Assembly: GCA_021442155.1 (NCBI GenBank)
Contig: JAKCPB010000349.1
Coordinates: forward strand, 1 to 64,000
Reading direction: 5' to 3'
DNA: 64,000 bases
Source of the DNA: Cymbidium sinense
Lineage: Eukaryota > Streptophyta > Magnoliopsida > Asparagales > Orchidaceae
Below, in pieces: positions 13,770 through 26,329 of this stretch. Each line of letters starts with the position of its first letter. Positions within the stretch are counted from its first letter, which is position 1. The position numbers and the translations under genes are program-made. Below the pieces are notes generated by a model. That model was not told the origin of the DNA. It was given only the letters and a program-made list of their open reading frames with translations, and ran no database searches.

Positions 13770-16195
13770 TGTTTAGGGATAGTATGTTCAGTCAATGGCA
13801 TTAAAATTTATTTGTAGGTTTATTTATGATTGTTTGCTTTAGTTTTGCATGTGTACTCTTTGTACTCTTAGGAGAGTACAACCCATTTTAGCATTTTTTT
13901 TAAATACTTATCCCTGTTTGGATACAATATGCTCGATATGGTTTTTAGAAATAGATTGAAGGTCGATTGCTTGGTTTTAGGGTTTTGTATTTATTCTCTC
14001 TCTCATGAGAGTACAAATAATTTTAAGCATTTTTTCTAATTTTTTTGGCCTGTTTAGAGAAAATATGTTCATTACAATCCATTAGAAATAATTTGGTGGT
14101 TATTTGGTTAATTTTTTAGTGTTATTTTATATCTGTACTCTCTGTACTCTCTTGAGAGTACATACAATTTTGGCCATTTTTTGTAGTTTCTTTGGTCTAG
14201 TTGTTGAGATTATGTTCATTGCATTTCATTAGAAGTAATTTGGAGACTGTTTGGATGGTTTTTGATTTTTTATATGTACTCTATACCTCATGAGACACAT
14301 TTTGCTAATATTTTTTCACTTTCTTTGGCCTATTTGGAGGAAATATGTTCATTATAATCCTTTAAGAATAATTTAGAGGCTATTTGGTTAGTTTTTTAGT
14401 GTTATTTTGCATCTGTACTCTCTATACTCTCTTGAGAGTACATATGATTTTGCTAATATTTTTCCACTTTCTTTGGCTTGGTTGTTGACATTATGTTCAC
14501 ATTAATTGGAGTAATTTGGATTTGGATATTTTTTGAGAGATTTTTGCATATGTACTCTCTCTGAGAGTACATAGCATTATAATATTTTCTACTTTCTTTA
14601 TTGACATGTTTGGAGGAAATATATTCATTACAATCCATTAGGAACAATTTGGAGGCTATTTGCTTGATTTTTTAATGTTATTTTGCTTCTGTACTCTATG
14701 TACTCTCTTGAGAGTATAGATAATTTTGCTAATATTTTTTCACTTTCTTTGGCCTATTTGGAGGAAATATGTTTATTATAATACATTAGGAACAATTTGG
14801 AGGCTATTTGGTTAGTTTTTTAGTGTTATTTTGCATCTATACTCTCTTGAGAGTACAGATGATTTTGCTAATATTTTTCTTTCTTTGTCCTGTTTGGAGA
14901 AAATATTTTCATTACAATCCATTAGGAACAATTTGGAGGTTGTTTGGTTAGTTTTTTAGCATTATTTTGCATTTACACTCTTTGTACTCTCTTGAGAGTA
15001 CATATGATTTTGCTAATATTTTTCCAGTTTCTCTGGCCTAATTGTTGAGATTATGTTCATTACATTCCATTGGAAGAAATTTGGAGGCTGTTTGGATGGT
15101 TTTTGTGAGATTTTTGCATCTGTACTCTCTGCACTCTCATGAAAGTACAGAGCATTTTGCTAATGGTTTTTCACTTTCTTTGGCCTCTTTGGAGAAAATA
15201 TGTTCATTAATAATGCATTAGGAATAATTTGGAGGCTGTTTGGTTAGTTTTTTAGTGTTATTTTACATTTATACTCTATATACTCTCTTGAGAGTACATA
15301 TGATTTTGGCCATTTTTTCCAGTTTCTTTGGCTTGGTTGTTGAGATTATGTTCATTACATTCCATTGGAAGCAATTTGGAGGCTGTTTGGATGATTTTTG
15401 AGAGATTTTGTATCTGTACTCTCTGTACTCTCACGTACTCTCATGAGAGTCTGAGCATTTTAATATTTTTCCACTTTCTTTGGCTTTGTTTGGAGGAAAT
15501 ATGTTCATTACAAATCCATTAGGAATAATTTGGAGGTTTTGGTTGGTTTTAATTGTTATTTTGCATGTACTCTCACTCTCATGAGAATGAGTAATTTTGG
15601 ATATTTTTTTCTAATTTCTTTGTCCTATTTGGAGGAAATATATTCATTATAATCCATTAAGAATAATTTGGAGGCTATTTGGTTAGTTTTTAGTGTTATT
15701 TTGCATATGTACTCTCTATACTCTTTTGAGAGTACAGATAATTTTGCTAATATTTTTCCACTTTCTTTGGCCTGTTTGGAGGAAATATTTGCATTACAAT
15801 CCATTAGGAATAATTTGGAGGCTTTTTGGTTAGTTTTTTAGTGTTATTTTGTATCTGTACTTTGTGTACTCTCTTGAAAGCACAAATAATTTTGCTAATA
15901 TTTTTCTACTTTCTTTAGCATATTTGGAGGAAATATGTTCATTACAATCCATTAGGAATAATTTGGAGGTTATTTGGATACTTTTTGGGGGATTTGTGTA
16001 TATGTACTCTCTATATTCTTTGTACTCTTTGTGCTCTCTGTACTCTCTGTACTCTCGTACTCTCATGAGTCTGAGCATTTTAGTTTTGGCATGTTTGGAG
16101 GAAATATGTTCATTACATTACATTAGGAGCAATTTGGAGGGTGATTGGTTGGTTTTTATGGGTGATTTGCATCTGTACTCTCATTAACTGACTTT
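13770..16195 (+). repeat. Left palindromic tandem array, about 17 units of 145 bp
   Basis: The anchor TTTGGAGGAAATATGTTC (or its variant TTGTTGAGATTATGTTC) recurs near 13773, 13914, 14050, 14195, 14327, 14475, 14608, 14752, 14889, 15036, 15184, 15334, 15486, 15628, 15772, 15921 and 16089, a mean spacing of about 145. Between anchors most units have CATCTGTACTCTCTGTACTC followed by a mirror GAGAGTACAGA, forming a palindrome of 16-26 bases. The TTGTTGAGATTATG variant marks a second unit type (14195, 14475, 15036, 15334). The array stops about 20 bases before the start of the Ulp1-like gene, so it occupies that gene's promoter position. Confidence 0.9.
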
Positions 16196-16212
16196 TTATT
16201 TTGAACTTTACC

Positions 16213-19002
16213 ATGTCTGGGAAAAGGATACTTCGAGATACAGGCCTACCACCGTTAGAACGGTGTTCGATAATATTGTAACATGCTTTATCAATGAAGT
16301 CATTGACATTTTAAAGAGCCTACATCTGTATCAATTCATTAGACTCCACAGAATTCAGCAAGACTCAATTGCCATTACCTCAATCCTGTCTTGCTGGGAC
16401 ATAGAGAAGCAAGCTTTCTTTCTAAGTGAGAAGTGCATTCCTTTCACCCTCGATGAAGTTGCGGTAATTGTAGGGATGCCAAACGAGGGAGAAGGTCTGA
16501 AATCCCTCGTCCGATTCAGTTGATTTATAAGAATAAACTTGAGCATTCAGATAACTCTTTGCCTATGTCACAATTTGTGCAGTTGTACATACATTTTCTA
16601 CCGATAAATCTTTTTTTATTTGTATATCATAACTATAGGGTGGCATCGAAATTGATTGCTTGCGCCGATGATATAGATAAATTTGCTGAATACAATTGGA
16701 TAGAGGCCATTTGGGCCTTTATAGTTTCACAATTTGATGGCATTACATCAAAGATTCAGACCTATAAGGCACCCAGGTACATGAGTGGCTTTGTCACTCT
16801 TCTTATGGTATGTTCTATATCTTCAGTTATGTATTATTTGATGCATTGAAGTTAACTTATATAAATATTCATTGTAGATCTAGGCGGCTGAGCACATAAG
16901 CATCATAAGGCCGCCATTTCCATCTACAAAGCCACGTATGTTGCGATGGCCAAAAAAAAAAGTTTCAGATGATGCTTTCACTAGGAGGACATGTGACATA
17001 GTAATATCACTTAGTTCATATAAGAATGTATTTATATATGCTGAAAGTCATCATATTTTCTTATCGGTTTAAAACAGGTCTGCCTTTCATTCTAGGATAT
17101 ATTAGGAAAGGAGAGCTTGCTCCTTGAATCATTGTCCCCTGCCCAACACACAACACATGTCGAGCCCGATAGCAGTCCCATTCTAAGTCTATATTCCCAG
17201 AATCTCCATATGTCTCTCTCGATTCTCCCCATCGGTATCCGCCTCCCTGCTACTATCCCCACAGGAGGCTCTGCGGTGGAGAGGATACTTGTAGGTTTCA
17301 AGGACTTGAAAGATCATATCATCTTTTCAAGCAACAATAGAGAAGAATAGATGGGATTGATTTTACGGGTTCTTGCTGAGGAGGTTCTTCGGGCGGTCCT
17401 AGCATCCCTGTGTGGGGAAGCTCCGTGAGGTGACAGGGAAACTCTTTGAGGCATCAGGGGCAACACCTATGGAGACTACCACAGGAGCTTCTCCTGTGGA
17501 GACTACCACAAGGGAGTCTCCTGTGGAGGAAACTACAGCTGCTACCCTTGTAGATACTTCCACTTGGGAAGCCCCTGAGGTAGCCTCCACCAGGGAAGCT
17601 CCTGTGGAGTCCACTATAGGGGAAGCTCTTGTGGAGGCCTCCACTGCACATGAAGATGTTGTGAAGCCTTTAATCAGCAGCATTGAGCGTGGTGTGAAGG
17701 CTTGATAGATGAGGAAAAGGAATGCTGTTTCTTCCCCCCTTCACACACACTTACAGGAAGTCACGATGCAAAATAAGTGATGTGGTGGCCTTCACTCAGC
17801 CCGAGTAGCCGACAGAAGAGGTATTATGTTACTTTCTTTTAAATTTGAGATAATAAAAATAGATTTCACTAAATTTTTTTATAGGTTCTCAAAGATGAGC
17901 TAATGAAAGTAAATGACCAATAGACTGTTATTATTTTGGTGTAGGAGCATCATTCGGAGGTATGTATCATCTCAGTAGATCGATCTTTAATTCACAGTGA
18001 ATCTAGCTCTTCGTCACTAACTTTCATCGTCAGTAATTTCCTTTGCGGCACAGAGACACATCATTTGTTGACTTCTCATCCGAGATGTCCTTCGCCGATG
18101 CTAACTTATTGACACGTCGTGCTCCCGATTCGAGGACAAGTAAGACATTCTTCATTCAACTCCTTCTTCATACATAAAATAACCAATTCATTTAATTAAG
18201 CTCACTTTCAAATATTTCTCACTTGCAGGGGTGATACAATATTTGCGGCTGGGAACACCATTATTGCACGAGGCTCGATGAGTTCGACGGATCATATCTC
18301 TCGATGCACGTCGATTCCTTCTCCTTCTTACTGGCCAAGAAATATTCGCTCTGTTCGGGGTTGTATGTCCCTTATTTGTACATTTCATGCTTGCATTGGG
18401 TAAGTTACCCCACAGAAATATAGGGTATTACGATTCAATCCTTGTTTGTATATATAGAAGCTAGAATTTATAAACATTCTCTTCTTTTCTTGCAAAGTTA
18501 TGTAAAATATTACCTACAGAAGGAAAGAAAAATGTTCATCCAACATGTCACTGCAGACAGTGTGTCAAGGGCTGAGCTACTCTTACTTCCAATTATAGAT
18601 AATCTTGGACACTCGATTGGGCATAAGCTAGTCTAGTATTTTTATGACTCATTACCAAAATCAACCCATAAGATCATTCTTTTTGAGATTGTAAGAACTA
18701 TTTTCAATTTGGTTCCCCTAAACTATTTTTTTTGGGCCAACTTATTGACTATACTTCTTACTATTTAGATCAAATTACTTATTGAAGATGCTGGCCAGTC
18801 TTTTATGAGCGATCCCATAAAATGGCCAATCGAAATGGTGAGTGGGCTGTTAGTCCAAGATAATTGATCGATGGATGTTGTCTGCAAGTACATGGAGGAA
18901 GTAATCACAAACCCCATGAAACTACCATGATTGAAGATGAATTGCTTTAGGGGAGTTCATCTTTATCTATTTGGGAATGAAAAATCCAAGCTGTACATTT
19001 GA
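16213..19002 (+). pseudogene. Ulp1-like (C48) cysteine protease gene carried by the MULE, decayed
   Basis: Ulp1 proteases cleave SUMO or related tags; in plants, Ulp1-like genes also ride in MULEs. Segments in order: 16263-16523 with a plant-mobile/DUF1985-like stretch (FTLDEVAVIVGMP); 16520-16849 containing YNWIEAIWAFIVSQFDG and ending near a GTATGT donor; about 16880-17000 with PRMLRWPKKK; a low-complexity Thr/Ser/Glu/Pro linker at 17412-17705 with decapeptide repeats such as ETTTGASPVE; 18230-18400 with LDEFDGSYLSMHVDSFSFLL; 18490-18690 with LLLPIIDNLGHSIGHKLV, a stop, then YFYDSLPKSTH; and 18765-19002 with SMDVVCKYMEEV. The catalytic His (GHS, normally GHW) and Asp (YDSL) positions remain. 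The DCG cysteine motif expected before CKYME is missing by a small deletion. Several stops and frameshifts confirm decay. An ATG at 16213 is out of frame with the first segment, so the start is uncertain. Confidence 0.65.
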
Positions 19003-19159
19003 AGTTTAATATTTTGAAATCACCTATTTTACAAGCTATTATTTATTATTTTAAACCTTATCTATAGATCACAATCTGTTCATGTTCTCTAGCTTTGCAG
19101 GCGTGCTCTCTGTACTCCAGTTAACATTAAGTTTCCTAATTTTCTTTTTCATTTATTCA

Positions 19160-20640
19160 GGACAGTTTGGATAGAATATCTTGTGTAAATACCATTTAAA
19201 ACAATTTGTTGGTTGTTGGGTTGCCTATCTAAGCTCTCTTCAATCAGTTGGGTTGCCAAGAACCTTAATGTTAGCATTCTTAACCTATTTTGCATCTGTA
19301 CTCTCTGTACTCTTCTGAGAGTACAGAGTATTTCTTCAATTTTTTTTCAAATTTTCTAGGCAGTTTTGATAAAATATGTTTAGCAGAGAACACCTGTAGT
19401 AATTTGGTTATTGCTGGGCTGCTTTAGTGAGATGTGTTTCATCTGTACTCTTTGTACTCTCCTAAGAGTACATAGAGTATTTCATCTAATTTTTTTGAAT
19501 TTTGCTAGGCAGTTTGGATAAAATATGTTTAACAGAGAACATATGCAGCAATTTGGTTGATGCTGGGCTGCTTTAGTGAGATGTGTTTCAACTGTACTCT
19601 CACACTCTCCGAGTACAAATCTCTTCTATCTTATTTTTAATTTTCCTGCGGTTTGGATAAAATATGTTTAGCGAGAACATCTAATTTGGTTGATCTTTGG
19701 GCTACTTTAGTGAGATGTGTTTCATCTGTACTCTCTGTACTCTTCTGAGAGTATAGAGTATCTCTTCTAATTTATTTCAATTTTCCTGGGTAGTTTGGAT
19801 AAAATATGTTTAGAAGAGAACATCTGTAGCAATTTGGTTGATGATGGGCTACTTTAGTGAGGTGTGTTTCATCTATACTCTCTACACTCTCTGTACTCTC
19901 TGTACTATTTGTACTCTCTATACTCTCTGCACTCTCTATTCCATTGTAGGTAGTTTTGGAGGCTAACTTTTAAAATATTTGAGGTGCTTTGTAGCTGAAC
20001 TCTTTGTATTCTCCTCAGACTACAGATTATTTTCTTAATTTTTTCCATTTTTTCTTTATAGGTTGGGGAGGAATTGTTTACTATAACCTTAAAGCAATTT
20101 GGAGGCTCCTGGGTTGCTTTTTTGATGAGTTTTTTTGAGCAATTTTGCAAGTGTACCATCTGTACTCTTTATACCCTCTGTACTCTATGTTGACTGTACT
20201 CTCTATACTTTCTGTACTCTCTATACTCTCTATACTATCTGTACTATCTATTCCATTGCATGTAGTTTAGAGGCTGACTATTAGAATATTTGAGGTATTT
20301 TATAGGTGAACTGTATTCTCCTCAAAGTTCAGATTATTTTCTTAGTTTTTTTTTTTATTTTTTTCCATTTTTTCTTTGCAGGTCGGGGAGGATTTGTTCA
20401 ATATAACCATAAAGTAGTTTGGAGGCATCTAGGTTGCTTTTTTATGAGTTTTTTTTTGAGTAGTTTTGCAAGTGTACCCTTTGTACTCTCTATACTCTCT
20501 GTACTCTCTGTACTTTTTATGCTTTGTACTTTCTATACTCTCTGTACTCTCTATACTCTTTGTACTCTTAGTACTCTCATGCTCTCTCTCTCTTCTCAGA
20601 CTCTACTCTCTGTCTTCTAATCATGGGTAGTTGATATAAT
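19160..20640 (+). repeat. Internal array: diverged units and a 9-bp minisatellite
   Basis: Downstream of the protease gene are about five units near 19160, 19360, 19505, 19655 and 19795 with the anchor GTTTGGATAAAATATGTTTA and the palindrome TACTCTCNNGAGAGTA. Two larger units (19920-20230 and 20250-20630) follow. They are filled with a 9-bp minisatellite close to TACTCTCTG, densest at 20470-20590. All units keep the orientation of the left array. The small open frames here (Leu/Tyr/Ser/Cys repeats) are a by-product of the minisatellite. Confidence 0.8.
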
Positions 20641-22690
20641 ATTATTTATATTTCTATGATAATTTTTTTACTTGTTTGGAGAAAATATACTTAATTTTGA
20701 TATTCAAATTATATCATATTTTAAATTCAGATCAACTAAAAAAGTGAAGTTAAAATTTACATTATCTACAAATTAATAATTACAGTAATTTGTATTATGT
20801 AATATTTGAAAATTATGATTGAATCATACTTGGTATGTCAAATCAGACGCTAGTAATAAACCATTATACTCAGTCACATTCATAATGCCATAATCTGAAA
20901 GTATGAAGGAGAAACAATATAAACCACTTAACATATGAACTTAATATAAGTGGGTACAATTATTAAACTTAACTCTTTAATAAAGAAAATTATGTTCTTT
21001 AAAAATGTGCTAGAATTTTTTAAAATGTCTAAAATTAGTTTCTATCACAAAATCATGCTTCTTAAAACCTACTATCTCGAATCATTTGGTGCATAAAATA
21101 GACAAATAAACTATTGAACATGTAGCTTAACAATGTCTTATTCAGAAATATAAATTTTGAGGGTAGTGTGGAGCGAATTCTTTATTTTAAAATGACAAAT
21201 TTTTTTAAACAATCTAATAATTGAAAGTATAATCTTAATTAAATTAATATTATTAACAAATTTATAAATAATTAGTAAACTAATATCATCAGTACTAATA
21301 TCATCTTCATTACACAATTTTTTTTCTTCAAGTTCTATTAATCTTATTAATAGAAACATACACTTATCAAATTTTGTAATGCATATAAAATTATTTCATA
21401 AAATATAGAGTACTTTATAGAGTATATATCAAACTATGTAATGCCCGTAATGAAAATCAGTTCATCCTCTTAAGGAAGATAGAGTCATCAATTAGATACT
21501 AAAATTTGGTAAAATATAATAGGGGATAAACATCAGTACATCATTCAACATACATCACAGACCGACTGAATTTCATAAGTTACTAGTATAAATTTAGTAA
21601 TTGGAAATTGGACTGTCAGTTAAGACCTATTAGTTTTTTTTTTCTTTTTAGGGGAACCACATATAGGAAAATTTTACTGCCATAGTTAAAGGATTACAAG
21701 GTCCTTAATAGGGGATAAACTAAATAACTACTGCTTAAAAAGCTATAAACAGCTTAGAGAGAAAATCCCCTAGCTAAATACAGTCAAAACATGTGAAAGA
21801 GGAAAAGAAAGCTAAAGGTATAAATAGAGCAAAGGAGCAAGCAATTTGTCAGTCATCAGCAGAAACTCTTCAGGATAAGAGAAGTGTATGCCTCCAGAAG
21901 AGAAGGAACTTGCAAAAAAATAAGCAGAATCTTCAAACATCTGGAAAGAAGAATTAACATAGTTAAAGTGATACAAGCTAGGTTGAAAGTAAAATAATGT
22001 AATGAGAGAGATATGGAGAAATAGGTGGAGAGAGGCTGAGGCTCAGTCACACCAAATTGGGGCAGCCGTAAGCATGAGCATCCAAACTTCAAAGGGTTAC
22101 ATCACACGTGCTACTACCAGCCAAGGAATGGATGAAGTCATCCCAGCCATCATAGCCTACAAACCTCGGGGAAAATGGTAGCCAATTTGATAGAAATATT
22201 GTGATCTTAGCCAACAACACCCTTGGGGGAACTGGTAAAGGGTTGCCAACTCCCCTTTCTAAGATAATAAACACCAGAAAATGTAAGCATAACATAAATC
22301 ATAAAACAACACCCCAACCACACAACATCACTAATCACTTTACCTTCAAGGCACAACATTCACATATGCAAACATAACAACAAAATTATATTGGTAAAGG
22401 GATGGCAGAACCAACATTATATCAATGCATAGTCCACAACAACCCGAAGCAACCCCTAGTGAGGAAATCATGAAAGTATCAGTAATACAGATGGTATATA
22501 TCAACATTTAAATAACATCATACCCCAATATGCTTGCAGTGTAAAAAAGAAATAAGAATCAATTGAGATAGTGGATAATTCCATACAACAAAGGCACATT
22601 TAATAAGGTTGACCACATGGCAGTCAACAGACCAATATTAATGTCCAAGTAGAAAATAATTGATTAATATTAATGTCCATTTGGGCATTT
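20641..22690. other. Unrecognised interior of the MULE
   Basis: AT-rich sequence between the internal arrays. The stretch 21850-22300 is less AT-rich and has open frames on the minus strand (21856-22092 and 22089-22295; the latter ends SPRFVGYDGWDDFIHSLAG). I recognise no family. It might be the 3' untranslated or captured part of a gene. The words AATAATTGAYYAATATTAATGTCCATT occur at 22656-22682 and again at 23285-23311, bracketing the next array. Confidence 0.4.
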
Positions 22691-22699
22691 CTGGTTTCA

Positions 22700-23110
22700 A
22701 ACAAGTTCTGCTATCTGCACTCTCTGTACTCTCTGTACTCTCATGAGAGCACAAAGTACAGAGGATTTAGCTCAATTTTTTCCACTTTCTCTAGCCTATT
22801 TGGATGGAATATATTTAGTAGATTTCATTAGGAATAATTTGGGGGATGATTGGTAGTTTTTAGGGGTGTTTTGCATCCATACTCTCTGTACTCTCTGTAC
22901 TATCTGCACTCTTTATACTCTCTGTATTCTCTATACTATCTATACTCTCATGAGAGTATAGAGCATTTTCTAATATTTTCCCTCTTTCTTTGGCCTGTTT
23001 GGAGGGAATATATTCATTACATTCCATTAGGAGCAATTTGCAGGCTATTTGGTTAATTTTTTAGTGTCATTTTGTATATGTACTTTTTGTACTCTCCTAA
23101 GCATGGGTTG
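22700..23110 (+). repeat. Small internal array of two palindromic units
   Basis: Two units of the left-array family with anchors at about 22795 and 22990 and several TACTCTCTG repeats. The clearest palindrome is at 22733-22753. It is an island between near-identical 27-base words at 22656 and 23285, which could mean it was inserted or moved as a block. Confidence 0.75.
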
Positions 23111-23639
23111 GTGAGTACAGATTTAGCTAGTAGCCTGGAAAAAACCAAGCAAAAAATTGAACTCCACAATGGGAAGCAAGGGCAGAATCATTGAAAAACT
23201 ACTAAATAATATAATAAACTCAAATATGAGATAGACTGAGTGTCTTTGAGCAAGTATTTGATTATGACATATAGGAGTCTTCAAAATAATTGACCAATAT
23301 TAATGTCCATTAAATAAAATTGAAATATGAGATTATTATATCATAACCATTAAGTTGAAGATGCTTTAAAATATTGAATTGAATAGTATATGAGTATCTA
23401 TAGTGCATTGACTAGTAAATCTTAGTCATCAAATGTCATAATATATTAATTCATTTTCAATAGAAATTAATAAATTTTAAAATAAATTCATGAAACTTGT
23501 ATATTTTGGTATAGAGGGCAATAATAATAGTATGATTAAGAATAAAGATGAACACAAGAAGTAAGAAAAATGAAGTTTTAAAAGAGAAAAGAGAGTAAAT
23601 TTTTATATTTAACATAAAACTCTAAGGCAGTATATTGTT

Positions 23640-26301
23640 TAGCATTATGGTAGTACGTACTATATCGGCGTTGGCTTTCAGAGATAATTTCATTGAAAAA
23701 TTCTTCAAAATGTTGCACCTCTGATGCAGTCTTCCTAACCAAATTCCTTAGATGAGACTGTTGGTGTGCCTGTTAAGTAGAAGAAAGTCATCATGGAGAC
23801 TTTAAAGCATTACATAAATGATTGTGATGACGTAATTATGGTTGTAATCGACATTACATGTACGATGAAGAACACATAACGAATGATATCATGCATTAAA
23901 TATTTTCTGTAATAATATCCATCATCGCCTTAGTGTACCCTTCAACCGACTGATTGATTATTGAGCTCGAGTTGAATTCCTGTAGTAGAACATCGTATTA
24001 GTTGATAGTTTTTTTACAGCATCGACCTGTGATATTTTGTGCGTACCTCTGAAAAATACTCTGGCATAACAGATAAAGGTGTTGTAACGGGTGACGCAAC
24101 AAGTTCTGCACCACTCTCAGACTGTACTTTGGTTTCTGTAACAACAAAAATAGGATGGTTTGAAGATTAATAGCAATATTTAAAATACTATAAATTAAGA
24201 GGAAAATAGAAAATTACTCTTGACTTTCTTGGATCTCTCCCAATATCCCTTAAGCCATTGGAAACACCCTTTGGAGTTGCTTACGATCCTTTAAGATGTC
24301 TTTTCCCTTCTTGTTGTGGTTGACTTCTTCTTCTTGTGCTCTGTCAAATGGAGTAAAATTCCCACTTATTATAGAGTCGACATCGTTATATAGTTTTTTT
24401 ATGGATCCAAGCATATAGTCCTCAGCTCTCTTATTACCCTGTGCCCTCATGCTTATTTGATATGCATATCGGCTTATGTGATTCTGAAAATAATGTCACT
24501 TACATTTCCATCTGTGCTTTCCACATCTCTTAATTTTTTGTATGCACTATCGATGTAGATATCCATCTTTGCTCTGATAGACCATTGCATGAGAAAATAC
24601 TTATCCGGAATGCGCACAATATCTTCACTGAATCGATCTGATGGGCACAAAGTAATCCTATCATTTAAATTTTTTGCAAGTACAAGTTACATCTAGGGTA
24701 GTCCCATTGAAATGGGAGTCCATGTTTTGGATGCATTTTATTCTCTAGTTTCTCACCAAATACTCTACGGTGTCATCGCTGATTCTTGATAGGCCTCCAA
24801 CTCCATGCAAAAATTCTTCCTCAAACATAGTATAAAGCTTTCTTATATAAAACATAGCAGCTTGTTTTAGAATTGGATTGGTCTTAACAACAGGAACAAT
24901 TGTTGACTGGCTACATTTGAAGTCTTCATCATGTTCATTCTAACGCCATGTCTTCAAAACTTTCTCCAACCTCAAGAAATAATCTGTGAGCGAACTTGTT
25001 GGTTTAGAGATTCCATGACGTAGGTTATTCGTGAACTCACTATGTTGAGTTGACAAGATGCCTATACACAATGAATCTTTGCTGAATACAGTGGACCACT
25101 TGGATCTAGTTTTATAAAGCTCAGACAGCCAAGCATGTTCATGCAAATTGCCTTCTTCTAGCATGACAGACCAAGGTTTCTCAAACTCTTCCTCTGAGTC
25201 ACACTTGCTCATGCATGTATAGAATATCCCTTGTACTCTCTTATTACTATTAAAGCAATGAACCTTGGAAGGAGCTTTCTTTAAAATATGCCATTGGCAT
25301 AACCTATGATGAGTATGCGGTAATACAATTTTGATAGCTCTCACTATAGCCTGATCTTGATCAATGAATATTGTTATAGGATGTCTGTCACTCATCAACC
25401 GAAGAAATGTCTAGAATAGCCATGAGAATAACTCAATTGTCTCTTCTAATAGAAAAGCTACTCTAAATAAGACATTTTTCTAGTGATGATTCACTCCAAT
25501 AAGAGGGGCACAAACAAGATTATATTTATTGATTGATAAAATTATTCACGTCCCAAAATAATCATATTTTATCCTAGACATGCCATTACTCTAAAAAAAA
25601 CTTACCAAGTAATCTGACTCATCAACTTGTACATCCCATGCAAACATCCCATCCACTGCTTTCCTTTTCTTGAACTACTATATTAATGCATTACTGTCAC
25701 CATTCGTAATCCTCGATCTTTTCTCTTTCTGAATGAAATTGAAAGCAAATCTTTTTGTGAATCCAATATTCTCTATGCCACCAACTTCTTCAGTTAGATA
25801 GCTGAATGCATCAATTGCTCTAATTCCGGTCTCTGTCATTGTCTTCAACATGGACGCCTTCTCATCGCTAATGCATCTATGTGATCTGAGAAGATGTAGG
25901 TCAGCAGGCTTTACCAATGAATGATTATGACTTTCTATATATTTTTTAACCATCCAGTTCCCCTCCAAATCAATAGAAAATCTAATCATGGCCGGACAAC
26001 CAGTCATTGTATCAATTTTTTGGAATTTTATTAAGCCGTTTAGACTGGAAGATTTCTTTCTACCTGCTTTTGCACATAAAAAATCTTTTGATTTCAATTT
26101 CTTGGAGTTTAGCCAATAACTAATATGGTCCTTTCGAGCATTGAAGCCAGTTTGATGTGCATAATCATAGTACATTATATACGCCTCAGTTTCATTTTGA
26201 ACAGTAGTGCCAAGGAGTTTCCTCAAATTTGGGTCATTAGACATCACGACTTTATCATTGCACTGCTCATTGACTGCATTCATCTGCCCAAACAGCTCCA
26301 C
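23640..26301 (-). pseudogene. FAR1-type MULE transposase gene, decayed
   Basis: MULE transposases bind the element ends and cut and rejoin DNA with a DDE catalytic triad. The start at 26301 opens a 207-residue N-terminal frame (to 25678). It carries a FAR1-type zinc-binding domain: YYDYAHQTGFNARKDH near residue 45, FLCAKAGRKK, a TGCPAMIRF stretch and ESHNHSL. The catalytic core continues through stops at 25660-25400 (LIGVNHH, FLLEETIELFSWLF). It then runs open to 24940 with TIFIDQDQAIVRAI (second Asp) and HRLCQWHILKK. The first catalytic Asp, normally in a FDTTY-like motif, is lost at a broken spot near 25540. A SWIM-type CTCKKFK is at about 24675. After 24250 the reading continues with a frameshift (YWERSKKVK) and possible small 3' exons at about 24130-24030, 23990-23905 and 23770-23640 with AG/GT borders. 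Transcription starts beside the right array. Confidence 0.8.
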
Positions 26302-26329
26302 AAATATGTGACATGTAAAATAGCTCCAT

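Noticed and set aside
20306..20620. Open frames made of Tyr-Ser-Leu, Cys-Thr-Leu or Val-Leu-Ser repeats (also 15849-16187, 22850-23056, 26523-27251)
   Set aside because: They are translations of the TACTCTCTG minisatellite and palindromic units; every frame of that DNA is repetitive and open by chance.
22089..22295. 68-codon minus-strand frame in the MULE interior as a captured gene exon
   Set aside because: Residues such as FVGYDGWDDFIHSLAG look protein-like, but I recognise no family and see no clear splice borders.
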